Position numbers and translations under genes: made by a program. Below are positions 35,760 through 48,171 of a stretch of DNA of 64,000 nt, piece by piece. Position 1 is the first letter of the stretch; every line of letters starts with the position of its first letter. Source of the DNA: Paragorgia papillata (taxonomy: Eukaryota; Cnidaria; Anthozoa; Scleralcyonacea; Coralliidae); assembly GCA_035771165.1 (NCBI GenBank), contig JAWNZC010000445.1, positions 3,397,501-3,461,500 of the forward strand, given 5' to 3'. The notes beneath the pieces were generated by a model, which was given only the letters and a program-made list of their open reading frames with translations, searched no databases and was not told the origin of the DNA.

Positions 35760-36835
35760 CTTAGAATAACAGGGATATTTAATGTATTAAATAGTATTTT
35801 TGTTGTTTTTGAAGGGAATACTTTCCTTTATCCGACGCTTGACTCGCCAGTTTCTTGCTATGATTGTCGGATATTTGCCCAGTGACGAAGGCGTATAAAG
35901 GAAGCAAGTATGCGCTTAAATTCCAGTACACTTGCAAACTTGTACAGTTGTACTATTTAACAATCAGACAACAAGACCGAGTTTTCTATGATAGTCAACG
36001 AGGCGAAGTCGAGGACGAGTTGTCTAATTTTTTTAGTATCAACCATAAACAACTTTTCTTTAACGTAAATAAGTCTTATCAAACATTGTTCCAAATTTTC
36101 AGATAGTTTTACCTTTTTCATTTTATTAGTTGTTTTTTCCCCCATCCTTTTTCTTTGTTTTAATATATACCATATGTACTATATTATTAGTTATGTACCT
36201 GTAAACCTCCTAGTGTAGTGTAACACTGATTTAGGAGTATTTCATTAAAGCATAGAGTAGCTCGTCGCTCGATGGCACATGATAATAAAACAATCGCTCA
36301 CAAAAAACGAGATTGCAATTACTTTGCTTCAAATTTGGTGTAGATATACTCCATAGGCATAGGCGAATTCATTTTCTTATTTGAAAATGTCAGACTGAAG
36401 TCACTGAACAATTTTCCATTACTTTCGGGCCAATGTTTTCGTGATTTCATCACTCGTATGATATAAATTTTAGCGGACGCCATGTTTGGCCTAGTTTCCA
36501 GGTTTTGCTCGCAGCGTGAATATGTCATGGCTTCTGATTGGTCAGAATAGGGGGAAGGTTGATATGTTCGCTGAGACGAAATTTTTACCCTTACTTTTTT
36601 CTCTATGAGCCTTAAAGTGCATGTATCGAAGACTTACCAAACGAAGTTTCATGCTGATATTCAGAAAGGTAAAGCAGATACGCAACTTCGCGGACGCCAT
36701 TAAAATGGACGTGTTTATTTGAGACTGGGTCTAGGATGTCTGTGACGTCAGAGTCTCAACCCAACAAAACACCTTGTGTGATAGTAAACAAGCGTAGCTT
36801 GGAAGAATCACTCATTAAAATTAAATTATTCCGTC
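35760..36835. other. Intron without recognised genes
   Basis: Contains the word GCTGAGACGAAATTTTTACC near 36570, related to the GTGTCACTGAGACGAAA word that recurs at 36979, 37289 and (inverted) 53325-53347. I see no other coding region or repeat end. Confidence 0.4.
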
Positions 36836-36988
36836 ATGCCATCATCACGCTTTGTTGTACAAGATTGCAGCAATCAATCTGATATTAAAGCAGGAATATC
36901 CTTGCATAAGAGTCCAATTGACCAAATTGCAAAGAGAGTTTGGGTTAAATTTGTCCAAAGAAGCGCACCAATTTTAAAGTGTCACTGA
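36836..36988 (+). pseudogene. THAP-like zinc-finger fragment
   Basis: A 50-residue frame beginning MPSSRFVVQDCSNQSDIKAG, then SLHKSPID and RVWVKFVQR. This matches the N-terminal half of THAP domains: MPxxC-x-V-x2-C-x-N, then SxHxxP, then R-x2-W. The first zinc ligand is Arg where Cys is expected, and the C-terminal C-x2-H half with AVPTF is absent, so it is broken. THAP domains occur in P-element-type transposases and host factors; here a transposon remnant is more likely. Confidence 0.5.
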
Positions 36989-37284
36989 GACGAAATTTTC
37001 ACCTCTCATTTTTATTTCATCATTGTGAAGTATACCCACCTACAACCTACTGTACGAAGTTTTAACTCGAAATTCAAAAAAGAGGCGCTGTTATTGCGAG
37101 TATAGAAATCTTAAATTTGACGTCATAGCCTTAATGCTGTATACAAAAGGTTGTTAGTAAATGAAAAATAAAATATTCTGTCAACGCACACAGTTATACA
37201 GGATTCTAGTATAACAAGACGCCTGCATAGGCGTTCACAAGGAACTATTAAAACTATGCACACACTGAAAACACTAATGAAACT

Positions 37285-37862
37285 TAAAGTGTCACTGAGA
37301 CGAAAAATCGACCACAAAGTTTTGCGAAAATTTAACTTCGACGAACTTTATTGAGATATAAATACCCCGTGTGCAAAATTTAAACCGATATAAACAAATA
37401 GGTTTAAAGTTATAAACGTTTGAAATGCTGAAAATTGTGTCCACCATTAAAATTTGCTTCACTGTGAATATTGATACCTGAGAAGTGTTTGGCGTCATAG
37501 TCTCAACCCAAACTAGCGTGACTAAGGAAGAAACAACGAGAGCGCATATAATTTGACAACAAAAATGTCGAATTCATCATCATTTACTTGTTCTTCTGGC
37601 TATGGATTGAAACGGAATCATCCGTTATATGTTTGGAGTATATGCATGGTAGCCCATTTGGACGAATCTGGTTTTGGAATTTGCCAGGACGATGATTGTA
37701 TTGCTTCGGCTGACGAGATTGATAATCGCGCAATACGAACAAGATATTGCCGAAGGAAAGTACAATACATTTTCAATATAGCAACATTTCAATTCTGACG
37801 TTGTGGTTTCTTCTTGAGAAAGACAGTATTAGTCGGCTAGAGACGCTATCTTTATGTTGGTA
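37285..37862 (+). repeat. Left copy of a long inverted repeat
   Basis: About 580 bp from GTGTCACTGAGACG to CGGCTAGAGACGCTATCTTT, matched in reverse at 52868-53350 with scattered changes and one indel of about 90 bp. It holds a 77-residue frame (37565-37798) starting MSNSSSFTCSSGYGL and containing DDDCIASADEIDNRAIR, which is broken in the other copy. I do not recognise the frame. Confidence 0.8.
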
Positions 37863-37869
37863 TGAATGT

Positions 37870-38520
37870 GTATAAAAATATGTATGTATATGTAATGTGG
37901 CTCTAGCTTGTATTTGATGCCTGATACATTTGATACCCTAAAATATTTAGATTAGTATTTACGCTTTGCTGCTTTGCAAATCAGACTGTATATTTATTGA
38001 GTTAGTTATGCTATTTATTTTGTAACATCTAATAGTTTTAAAATACTAAATGAATTGCTAGTACATGCTATACATGTATTTTATATATACAAATACAATA
38101 CATCAAATGCAACCTTATAAAATATATCATGTAAGTTTAAAGCAAACGACAACGAATCTTAAATAAAAGTATAGTGGAACTATGATTACCATGGTATGGT
38201 ATATACGAACAGGGGACAAGAAATATTCGCTTATTTTCCAACGGTTCACTTCCTTGGAGTTCGAGACTGCTCTGCCTCCAACGTTTTGTTAGTCTTTCAA
38301 ATAATAGGCACATTACCACGCTGAAAAACTCTTGTTTGTAGTAAGGTCGCTCTAAAAATCTTCATGGAAAATTGATTGAAACAAACTATGAATCATCTGG
38401 TTTAAACTGAGTGTATTAAACCCAGTTTGCTCGTATGATTTGTCAATTGCATGGGCTTATATGCTGCGCAATCCGGGCCTGCAGAATAATCTCATTCATT
38501 ACTAGAATCCTGTATAGGCG
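37870..38520. other. AT-rich intron DNA
   Basis: No gene seen. The left edge of the Gypsy-like sequence lies somewhere in 38400-38520 but no LTR could be recognised. Confidence 0.35.
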
Positions 38521-38730
38521 AGTTTCACCAATGATGGAAAGAGGGGTAAAACCATCGGCTTGTAATGCCAGTTGTGAACTCTTGGATATCTTGGCTCCTA
38601 TGTACGTGGCAAGAAAAGCCTTCATCATGTTTGCAGGTACTTAAGAAGTGAGAATGATAGTCTGGACAACCCGCTTGAAAACACAGAGGACAGGACTTGG
38701 TAGGTCGCATCGTTGTCTCGCAATGGCAAA
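38500..38730 (-). pseudogene. Inverted gag zinc-knuckle and protease fragment of the Gypsy-like element
   Basis: The minus strand reads a Cys-rich segment (KSCPLCFQAGCP, HFLSTCK) that looks like the gag end. Directly after it, in another frame, comes a protease-type segment (ISKSSQLALQADG, LSIIGETRL). Both precede the plus-strand segment in a normal element, so this piece of about 200 bp has been flipped and shortened. Confidence 0.62.
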
Positions 38731-39573
38731 AGTCTCATCCTTGAAGCCCTTGTGGTGGAAGATCTTGATGTTGACATCCTGGCCGGAACTCCATTCATGG
38801 CCTCCAATGATATAGCTGTTCAACCAGCCAAGCAGGAAATTATAATTGCTGGTTCAGATGTAGTGTCTTATGGGCCTACTGATTCCACTTCCAAATACCA
38901 TGCTGTCAGATGCTGTCATGTTTTGCGTGCTCCTCCTGCCAACACCACCATCTGGCCTGGCGGCTTCCTGGTGGTCGAAGTCCCAACTGACTTACCATCT
39001 GATGCCCAACTCGCTGTTGAACCTCGTGTCGATTCATCCTCGTGTCGATCAGTCAAGTCCTCGCAAGTGTGGCCCCAGCCCAACATTCTTGACACCGTTG
39101 GCGGAAAGCTGAGACTGGTCAATTCCTCTGATGAGCCTATCCTCATCAAAAAGAACGATCATCTTTGCTAGGCTCATCTGGTCACGGATGCCTCGTCTAC
39201 TGAGATTCCTGCGCCTAGCTCCAGATCCCCTGGTACTTTGTCATCACCATCTCCCACTATGAGTACATATCACTCCGAGCCAGTTTGCGTGGATCCTGAT
39301 GGTATATTGTCACCCAACGAGAAAGCCAGCTGTCTTGCCCTATTAAAGGAATTCGATCATAACTTTGACCCGACTATACCAGGATATAACGGTGCAGTGG
39401 GTCCACTCCAGGGTGTGGTGAACATGGGCCCAGTTCAACCCCCTCAACGCAAGGGCCGCATGCCTCAGTATGGTCGCGATCAACTAGAGCAGCTGCAGAC
39501 CAAGTTCGATGAGCTCGAGGCAATAGGAGTGTTCCAGCGTCCGGAAGACCTAATGTTGTTGCTGAGTACCTGA
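38713..39573 (+). pseudogene. Gypsy-like protease end and RT fingers
   Basis: The frame holds VVEDLDVDILAGTPFM, the flap side of a retropepsin-like fold, then a Pro/Ser-rich linker, a TAG stop at 39169-39171, and continuing in frame the RT entry region (LKEFDHNFDPTIPGYNG, RKGRMPQY). It ends at a frameshift after FQRPED. Confidence 0.75.
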
Positions 39574-40059
39574 ATCCTTCTTTCCTTGTAAAGAAAAGAA
39601 GTGGTGGCTTCCGACTTGTCACCGCCTTCACCGATGTAGGCCGATACAGTAAACCTCAGCCGTTCTTAATGCCTGATGTCGACTCTATATACCCTCCGTA
39701 AGATTGCCTGTTGGCGTTACATCATCGTGTCCGATTTATCCCAGTCATTCTACCAGATTCCGCTCTCCAAGAGTTCCCTGAAGTACTGCGGTATAGCAAC
39801 TCCCTTCAAAGGTGTCCGCGTCTACACCAGGTGCGCTATGGGAATGCCTGGCTCAGAGACTGCTCTAGAAGAGCTAATGTGCCGCGTTCTTGGAGATCTC
39901 CTTCAAGATGGATGTGTCGCCAAGATAGCCGATGACCTTTACTGCGGTGGCAACACCCCTGAAGAGCTTCTTGCCAACTGGAGAAAAGTCTTGGTTGCTC
40001 TAGACAAGTGCGACCTCCGTCTGTCTGCCAAGAAGACCACCACCACCATCCTTGGTTAG
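39555..40059 (+). pseudogene. Gypsy-like RT palm
   Basis: After one frameshift, [20 protein letters not shown] is the fingers segment. After a second shift, [14 protein letters not shown] is palm motif [16 protein letters not shown] is motif B, and [10 protein letters not shown] is motif C. The catalytic box reads IADD, where many elements have YxDD or FxDD. A TAG stop ends the frame at the junction with the connection domain. Confidence 0.8.
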
Positions 40060-40365
40060 ATATGGTCACATGGCTCTATTCGTGCTTCCCCTCATCGTAT
40101 AGCAACTCTCTCCGCCTGCGCTCCTCCGAAGACCATCCGCGATCTCCGTGCCTTTATAGGCTCCTACAAGATGCTCAGTCACGTTATCGATGGTTCAGCC
40201 ACCCTCATTGCCCCTTTGGAGAGCATCACCGCTGGAAGCCAGTCAAACAACACCGTGGTTTGGTCCGAGAATCTTTTAGCCTCCTTCCATTTGGCCCAGA
40301 AGGCTCTCTCTTCCACCAAATCCATTGTGATTCCCGGAAGCCCGATGACCAACTTTGGATTGTAA
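40060..40365 (+). pseudogene. Gypsy-like RT connection region
   Basis: Continues the same frame after the TAG: GSIRASPHRIATLS, TIRDLRAFIGSYK, then PLESITAG and VVWSENLLASFHLAQKAL. These match the RT thumb and the tether before RNase H in chromoviral and Gypsy-type pol. It ends in TAA at 40363-40365 where the frame changes. Confidence 0.72.
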
Positions 40366-41948
40366 CTGATGGTTCTGTGAAGATGAATGGTCTTGGTGCT
40401 GCACTCTACGCTCGCCGCGACAAGAAATTGCTTCTCGCCGGTTTTTTCAGTGCAAAGACCAGAAAACATCAGGTCACCTGGCTTTCTTGCGAAGTGGAGG
40501 CATTGTCTGTTGCCTCTGCCATCAAACACTTTGCACCTTACATCATCCAATCTAAGTTCCAAACCTGTGTCCTCACCGACAGCAAACCGTGTGTCCAATC
40601 CTTCGAAAAGCTTTGTCGTGGCCAGTTTTCATCAAGCCCCCGCGTTACTACTTTCCTCTCCAATGTCAGCCGATACCAGATCTCCCTCCGCCACCTTGAT
40701 GGTTCCGCTAACTTGCCCTCTGACTTTGCGAGTCGCAACGCTCTACCCTGCGGTGATCCTCGTTGTCAGATCTGCGTCTTCATCTCGAAAGCTGAAGGTT
40801 CTGTTGTCCGTCCCATTTCTGTCCAGGACGTGCTCTCCGGTTCCGTCACACTCCCTTTCACCACTCGCTCTGCGTGGTTGCAAACTCAGCAAGAGTGTCA
40901 AGACTTGCGACGTGTCCACTCTCACCTTAAGCAGGGCACTCGTCCATCCAAGAAGTCAACCAATATCAAGGACGTAAAGCACTATCTCATCGTTACCTCT
41001 CTTTCAAGGGACGGTTTAGTTGTAGTCAGGAAAGATGAGTCATTCTGCCCTTCTCGTGAGTGCATCGTCATTCCTCGTCCTATAATAGATGGTCTACTGT
41101 CTGCCCTCCATGTCAAGCTCAACCACCCTTTTCGCCACCAGCTGAACCAAGTCGTCCTCCGCTATTTTTATACCTTAGACCTCGACAAGGCCCTGGATCA
41201 GTGCACACAATCATGCCACCTGTGCGCTTCCCTGAAGAAGATTCCTTCTTGTTTAGTTGAACAGTCCACATCCGATCCTCCTGCTGCAGTTGGTATCTCC
41301 TTTGCCGCTGAGGTAGTTCGTGAGACAACCTCTTCCTTCACTACATCCTGCATCATACAAGATGAGCGCCGTGATACTCTTCGTGCTGGTCTTATCCGTC
41401 TCTGCCTCGAGTTGTGTCCAATTTCTGGTCCTCGCGCGGTAATTAGGGTAGATCCCGCCCCCGGGTTTGCCTCTCTGGCCAACGACGAAGAACTCCGTCG
41501 TCTCACAATCTCCGTCGAGATTGGTCGCGTGAAGAAGGCAAATAAGAACCCTGTAGCTGAGAAGTGTATTGCTGAGCTTGGCGATGAGCTTCTTCGCATC
41601 TGCCCAGAAGGAGGTTCTGTCACTCCTCTTACGTTAGCCATCGCCACTGCTAACCTGAATACTCGTATTCGTGACAGAGGTTTATCTGCCCGAGAGATGT
41701 GGTACCAACGTGACCAGTTTACCAACTCTCAACTTCCTCTTTCCGACCTCCACCTGATCAGACAACAGCACTTACAACGTCTTCATGACCACCCTGCAGC
41801 CAGTGAGAAGTCCAAAGCCCCCAGTGGTCGATTTCCTTCGTTCCCTGTGGTTGCAAGTCGGCGACTTGGTATACATCACCTCAGATGGTTCAAAAACTCA
41901 CGCCCGCGACAGGTACCTGGTTGTTTCCATCGATCGCCCGTGGTGTAA
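40350..41948 (+). pseudogene. Gypsy-like RNase H and integrase
   Basis: RNase H is recognised by WIVTDGSVKMNG, CEVEALSV, LTDSKPCVQ and NLPSDFASRN (the D-E-D-D pattern). A zinc-binding segment follows (LHVKLNHPFRHQLNQ ... CTQSCHLC), then an integrase core with RVDPAPGF and NKNPVAEKCIAEL. The first integrase Asp appears as Glu in FAAEVV and the neighbouring text is short by about ten residues compared with relatives I recall, so the active site is probably damaged. A further frame holds the C-terminal segment WLQVGDLVYITSDGSK (41785-41979). Confidence 0.8.
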
Positions 41949-42010
41949 CGTACGTAAGTTTACCGGCTCCCAACTCTGATCCACATCATATCGCGTGAAG
42001 TTAGCCGAGT

Positions 42011-43896
42011 GTTTTCGTGTCTATGACAAGTCAGCTTCTTCGTCCCCACCATCGCTCTGACGATTCCACTTCTGTTGAGGAGTATGTTCGTCCAGCGGCA
42101 TCTGTCCAGGCTCCCCGACCTCCTCTTCCTCCTCAAGTCCCAGAAGAGCTATCCCAACCACCCATAGCCACTGGAAAGGGAGAGGGCTGTGAAAGTGGGC
42201 GTGACTGAGATTTATGTTATTGTTCGCCAAATTCAAGATCACGTGACGTTGAACCTGCATGATTGAGCAATAAAAAGCAAGATTTTCCATTAGAGCAGCG
42301 AGGCGCGTACCTACAAGTGCTACAACGAAAGTTCTTCCGTGATGGTTTCGATATAAATTCCACTTCATTTGGACATTATATGTATAGATGGTCCCTCATG
42401 AAAACTCCCTTTGCAAAGAATATTTAATAAAGTGCATGCAGTAAATTCGAGTAAACGATCAATGGTCGGACCGAACACAGTGAGAGCCGAGGTAAAATAA
42501 TGATGCAATACTAACTGTTTTGCCAAGTCAACTAAAACTAAAACTCGCTTTTGTCTTAATATGAATGGTTGTGCTAAATTATATGTCGTAAGTTGAGTTG
42601 CCTTCATTGAATATTAAATGCACTAAATGTCTGGTGTATTGCGTTTCATAAACAACGGTGAGGACTGGCAATTGTCGTATGCGTATCAGTTTACGTACAC
42701 GTATAATTAAAGAATAACTAAAGTATTAAGAAACATTGCCATCATCTGACAACAAAAGTGCAAAACTCCGATTTAATAATGGCACGGAGACGACAAATGC
42801 TTTTCGATTGCGTTGTTCCTTGGTTTTCTTTTATTAATAATTTGTAGACATGCGGCGATTTATGATAATTTCAATTTATTCACACTATTTTTAATACTTA
42901 CAATGAAAAATACAAAGTTTACACAGTGAATCAGAGTTAGATATAAAACAAAATATTTTATGAAAGAATATACATGTGTGAGAGTGTAATTAAAGTATAA
43001 AGCTTTCGAGTTTAATCACTGCCTATATTTACATATTAATATTGGGATCAGCAGAGGATGAAATATTAAGACTGATCGTGTCGAAGTAACAAAATAGACA
43101 TTGTATAATACGAGAATGAAATTCAGATCAACCTTGGTGACTTAATATTTTTTTACATTGAAACAGAAAGGGTTTTTAAATCACTGGGAATATTTTCCCA
43201 GATTTTTGTAGCTGAGAATTTTATAAATGTTTGTTTACAATAACTATTCCAGCGGGGAGAAAATAGTTCACGCTACGGCTAATGTACTCACAATGCTAGA
43301 GTGTGAATTATTTGAGTGAGCCATGCATGAGTTAGCGCTTGATACGATTGTGTAATGTTCAAGGATGATCATTTTAATGTCACGATAAAGTCCATCATGA
43401 AACCGAACGCCGATCATCTACACAACGATGCACCACCATATATATTTGTTTACGTCTTATTTGAGAAATGCGCGACTTAAAAACTCTCACGGTCCTGTTA
43501 AAACCAATCCGATCTTTTTGAGGTGATTTCTTTGTGCACACAATCATATTATTGAATAAATTAATATCTAAAATTAACGCAGAATCAATGTAAAATATAA
43601 AATTTGTCATAAAAATGACTGACTACAGTATACACTATACAGCACTGTCGCTGTCTTAAGTTCGTAGGTCCTTTGGACTTGTAAATATCATGTTTCTTGT
43701 GGATTTTTAGAAGTCACCATAACCGACATCGTGCCGTTTAACGAAGAACAAGGTTATAATCTAACGTAAGCCATATGAAAGAATACACTGGCCATGCCGG
43801 TTCAAGATCACGTGACGCTCAGGCGTGAAATTTTTAACATCAAACCGGAAGTTCTATTGTTTCAGAGCGGAGTTTCACCCTTTCCAGTAGCCTGCA
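42011..43896. other. Intron DNA without recognised features
   Basis: A Pro/Ser-rich plus-strand tail of the Gypsy-like element may extend to about 42200. The rest is AT-rich with no coding pattern and no repeat ends that I can identify. Confidence 0.35.
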
Positions 43897-45049
43897 CATT
43901 CTCGTCCCCAGAGCCTCTCCCGTGCTGGCGCGCGGAAAAGGCTCTGGGGGAATCCCAACCTGCGATCAGGCCAGTTGTAAACTATGGCCTGATACAAATG
44001 TCGTTAAAAGTTCGTGCAGTACTTCCAGATTTTGGAAGTAGTCCTGATTGGCTATTGCAACAAAGGACTCGATTTGATAAGGTTTAATTGGCTAGCGCGC
44101 AACATCAACGGAAATTAAGTAATTAACCGATTCGAAAATCGAAAGTTCTTCGTGGGAATTGCCGAGAAGCCGCTCAGGCTCCGACTAGAAAGTTTGTGTT
44201 TTCTCAAATTTACCGTTAGCGTTTTTGCCATTTTCATGGACAAGAGCGATTAAAGAAGCTGAAGAAGGAACCTCCGCATTTTGCCCGTAATACCATGCGT
44301 GAAGGAAGAGCAAGAACTGTGCAATGTGTATTGAAAGCCAGCCTAGCTGTCAAAACAAAACACTGCTGCTGTCTTGTCGTCTGACTACGGGAAGAAACAA
44401 TTGCTCTTGAAAGTTCATTCTGATCGGAAAAGCGAACGCAGTGTCCGTAATTTATAGTCTACTGGAACTTATACGCAAGTACTGTACGTATAAAGTCTGA
44501 ATACAAACCATATCAAGGCCGCTTTGCAGCCTTTCTTGACTGAATGTATGAATCTGAACTGAAACGCGTGAGACAAATTATTATCTCGTCGCCAAGCTAA
44601 AGCAGTCGTTGAAATGGGGTGAAACATCAAAACTTTTGGTGAAAACATTTAAAATGTTGTGGCTATTCGGAAAATCGGAATTGCCGTTGTGCATTTAATT
44701 AAAATATCTGGGAATATATTTGGGAATTGTTGTAATCAAATATTAAAATATTTGGTTTCCCGAATCCCGATCGTATAAATAATTTCGAATTCCCTAATTG
44801 CAAATTTGCTGGTTCATTGTAGTATACAGTACTAGATTTTACTTCGGCATTGCCACGTCTTCGAAAGATTACTTGAAAACTGAATAAACGTGTGTTTGAA
44901 GATGTTTATGCACAAACAATGAATTTTTTGAGGTTCGATTTGCTTAGACGTTATTAATCTGTTCGGTGAAGCTTTTTATAGACACACGCAATACAAAACA
45001 GGAAGTGATTTTTATTGGCTATGGCGCGTCACATGAATAGGGGGCGGAA

Positions 45050-46882
45050 CAACCTCGTACCCAGGGTCTTAACTCCGCCCACCGCTGCGAAAAGACCCTG
45101 GTTGGGGCTGGTCACGTGTCTCCCAAAATATGGGAGATAACAAACTTTTCTTGTCAGGGTCGGGTGGTTATTTTGAAAATTTGTCGCAGTACCTTGAATG
45201 CAAGAATATTTACAATATCGAGGGAAAGCTCATTGCGCAAATTATTAAAACACTCCATGGATAACAATTTGGTGTTATTGAAGGACAATTCTGAACATCT
45301 ACAAAAGTCTTCCGTCGTTCAATCCGACGACCAGCGAATTTAAGGAGATTCTATATTCTTCGAATGGATTTCTAAAGTCATCACTCATCAGCGATCTGAT
45401 ATTAGCAGCCTGAAGATTGAACAGGAGTTTTAAATTTTACAGTAACGGATTTAAATTTCCTTACAATCAAGACCATGCGAAATTCACAAATTATTTTGGT
45501 TGACAATCGTTTGAACCTTCATATCGAAAGAAAGTGTGGAAATTATCTCACTGCATCACTTGGAACGACCAAGGTTCGCAGAATACATATACAGATTCAA
45601 TACCTTGGGCTTGCAGCTGTCAACGAGGCTTTACATTCAAATTCTGTGCTTTAGAAATTCCAAGAGGTTAGTTCATTACATTTACTATTTCTTTAAGTTC
45701 CACATCGCATACAACAATTTCATGCCGATTCGTGCAGCGGCGGGCCGGTGTATTAAAGTAGGCACTTATACTTGAACTATATTGCTGATTTTTAAACTGA
45801 GCCAACCTTATTTAATAATATTTATCATAACTGAAAGGAGCCACAAGCTCATGTTGTCAACTGTTAATTGCTAGCCTCAATTTCACTAAAGTTGTCTACC
45901 TATCAGTATCGCGTTTTACTTACTATTGTTAACATCTTACAGTATTATTATATCGCGCGCTGAACGTTCTTGCTTGTTCAATGTTTTTCTTGTCACTGTA
46001 TTTACAGAATTACACGGCCAAAACGCACCACTGAGCCAGCGCGAATGTTATACCGTTCTGTGTTTCCTAAATTATGGAAAATACTTCGTTATAAACGTTA
46101 AATTTCGAAAGATCCAAATTATTGCATGACCACCGTTCAAACTTCAATATATTTTAATAAATATGTTTACTTCGCCGTTCAGCCAAAGTATATATTTATA
46201 TTTTCGTTCTTGAGACTCCTTAAACAACTCAGGCACATTTGTATTACCTTGATCATGTATTCTAAATGTTCATAGTTTACTGATATTGTCTTTGTTTTTC
46301 AGGCAACCGTTTTGTATAAACGCAAAAAGTCAGACGCGCGCAACGAAACGCTTGAAAACATCTCGGAAAACATTGACAGTTGGCACATAAAAAACAACAA
46401 AGGCAAAGCGGCGGGACACAAAGCGACTAACGAAAAATTGGCGGTGTATTCGGGTAGACTCATAGACAAATAAAGCCCAAGCTGAAGGCGCAAATCAACC
46501 GGAGAGATTTACACGTATTTTACTATTTCAAAAAGCCAATCGAGACATAGAGGCCTTCGAGTTCAGGACGGCGACTTCTGTTTCTACGTTTTACAACATC
46601 GCACAACACTGAGGAAACTGACGTAAATAAACATCGATTTGGGCATGCAGTCTGACTCTGGCTTTCTTGACAGTTATAAAACGTACACCTTGTCTTGTCA
46701 GAATAAAATAAATCACATTATAAAAACATTGTCTTTGCGTGTTCAGTTTAGCCTTTTTAAATAACCCATCCCCAGTAAGTTATATTTTTGCCCTCGAAAC
46801 ACGTGACCAGCCCCAACCAGGGTCTTTTCGCAGCGGTGGGCGGGGGCGGGGGAGCGGAGATAAGACCCTGGGTACAAGGTTG
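45050..46882. mobile_element. 1,833-bp TIR element (family C) nested in family B
   Basis: Inverted ends CAACC[TC][CT]GTACCCAGGGTCTT, with further similarity to GGTTGGGGCTGGTCACGTG about 45-70 bp in. It is flanked by the 9-bp duplication GGGGCGGAA (45041-45049 and 46883-46891). The interior holds a candidate 3'-terminal exon at 46303-46473. Confidence 0.82.
46303..46473 (+). CDS. Candidate terminal exon carried by the family C element
   Basis: A strong acceptor context (TTGTCTTTGTTTTTCAG) is followed by 56 codons beginning ATVLYKRKKSDARNETLENI and ending YSGRLIDK before TAA. The text is basic and hydrophilic, and AATAAA-like signals follow at about 46690-46710. I do not recognise the protein. 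It could be the last exon of the element's own gene or a captured host exon; a chance open frame is also possible. Confidence 0.3.
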   Translation, partial: ATVLYKRKKSDARNETLENISENIDSWHIKNNKGKAAGHKATNEKLAVYSGRLIDK

Positions 46883-47657
46883 GGGGCGGAAGAGAAGAAT
46901 CAATGATTTGTATCAGGCCATAGTTTACAACTGGCCTGATCGCAGGTTAGGGGAATCCAAAACTGGAACACCAAGATTCTTTGGTGTTCTTTCTAAAGCG
47001 CATGCGTTTAAGTTCGTGGTTTGGGAGTTGGACACGAGATCATCGACAGTTGTTTGGAATAATATAATTTTCCTTTCGTTTTCGATTCTGGCGGTTTGGC
47101 TGCCTCGTATTGACTCGTTTGACTTTGGAACAATTCTGATTGTGGTAGATTCCGTTCGAAAAAGGTCCTTGTCGAGTGTGGCTCATCGCCGCGTTTATTC
47201 GGCGGGGCAAAAGACATTAAAATTTTCGAGTTCGCTTCAGAGCTTGGCAAATATAGAGCCGCGTTGGAATTTCTTCGTATTTACGGCCTCTTTTAGTGAA
47301 GGTAGTTCTCTTTAATTTGTTGCACCGTTCGTTTATATTTGACTTGTATATTTCAATGAGATTCTTAGTATGTACCAATGAGGCACGAACAGCCTGCAGT
47401 GTGCTGTCTATCGTCTATCGGTTTCAAATTGCTGTCTGTCTTCTGTGTTTGATTTAATTATATAATGGGAAACGGGTTGATTGCTTTGAAAAACGTTCGA
47501 TTAAATTGTTCGGATTAGAACTATGATTAGAATTGTGCTTCGTTGTCAGTTTTCGTGTCTCAAATACTGTTTATTTATAAACATTCACTAAGCTCCGTCG
47601 TCATAGTCCTTTGAATTCGAACAACCAATCAGATCGCGATGATATATGGATTCCCCC

Positions 47658-48171
47658 AGCCTGGTTCCCAGGCCTCTCTTTTTAACGTCGAGCGGCAGAC
47701 CGAATTGTGAGAGGCCTGGAATAAAATGTTTTGCCTGGCCCCAAATTATACAGGGACCAAACGGCCGTTTGGCGGAAAACCAAAGCAGATAACACTCACG
47801 TCGGTCTGCACAATTCTTTATAACATCATATAGCAAGGTTGGTCTACTGCCGAAACGTTAAAAAGCATATTTCGATTTGTATAAATGTGTTTCAACACAA
47901 TCACTTCCTACGCCGAACACTACTTTATAAAGCCTCGTATGTAACAACCTTTTAACGTAATGTAAAACAAAGAAACCTACTCGTTTGCTGTCTGCTAGTC
48001 AAGAAGAAGTTTGTTTAAGTGCCCTCGTTCATAAAGATTAAAGAATCCGAGCTCCAGCAGGATTCATGATAGATAAAGATGAACATTTCCCGCTAGTCCT
48101 CTTGCTCGATCCCTATTCTGTGACGTCACCAAAATACGTTCGAGAGAAAAGAGGACTAGGAACTAGTCTGG
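47658..48171. mobile_element. 514-bp TIR element (family D) nested in the family A right TIR
   Basis: Imperfect inverted ends: left AGCCTGGTTCCCAGGCCTC, right the reverse complement of CCAGACTAGTTCCTAGTCCTC. It is flanked by the 9-bp duplication GATTCCCCC (47649-47657 and 48172-48180); the intact relative has one copy at its right TIR. Non-coding. Confidence 0.75.

Larger units (their letters stand above)
38500..42010 (+). mobile_element. Ty3/Gypsy-like retroelement pol, decayed and partly inverted
   Basis: On the plus strand, in order: protease C-terminal part, RT, RNase H, an HHCC-type zinc-binding segment, an integrase core and an integrase C-terminal segment. It is broken by a stop at 39169, shifts near 39550 and 39685, a stop near 40057, a shift near 40350 and another near 41820. 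The 38500-38720 part lies in the opposite orientation. No LTRs, primer-binding site or target duplication are visible. Codon use is GC-richer than the host gene, in keeping with a foreign element in the intron. Confidence 0.85.
43956..46949. mobile_element. 2,994-bp TIR element (family B) nested in family A
   Basis: Inverted ends [CT]AACCTGCGATCAGGCC continuing AGTTGTAAACTATGGCCTGA, about 44 bp. It is flanked by a perfect 9-bp duplication GGGGAATCC (43947-43955 and 46950-46958), and the uninterrupted relative at 62847 has a single GGGGAATCC there. No transposase is seen in the parts outside the nested family C element. A 9-bp duplication is typical of Mutator-like elements. Confidence 0.85.
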
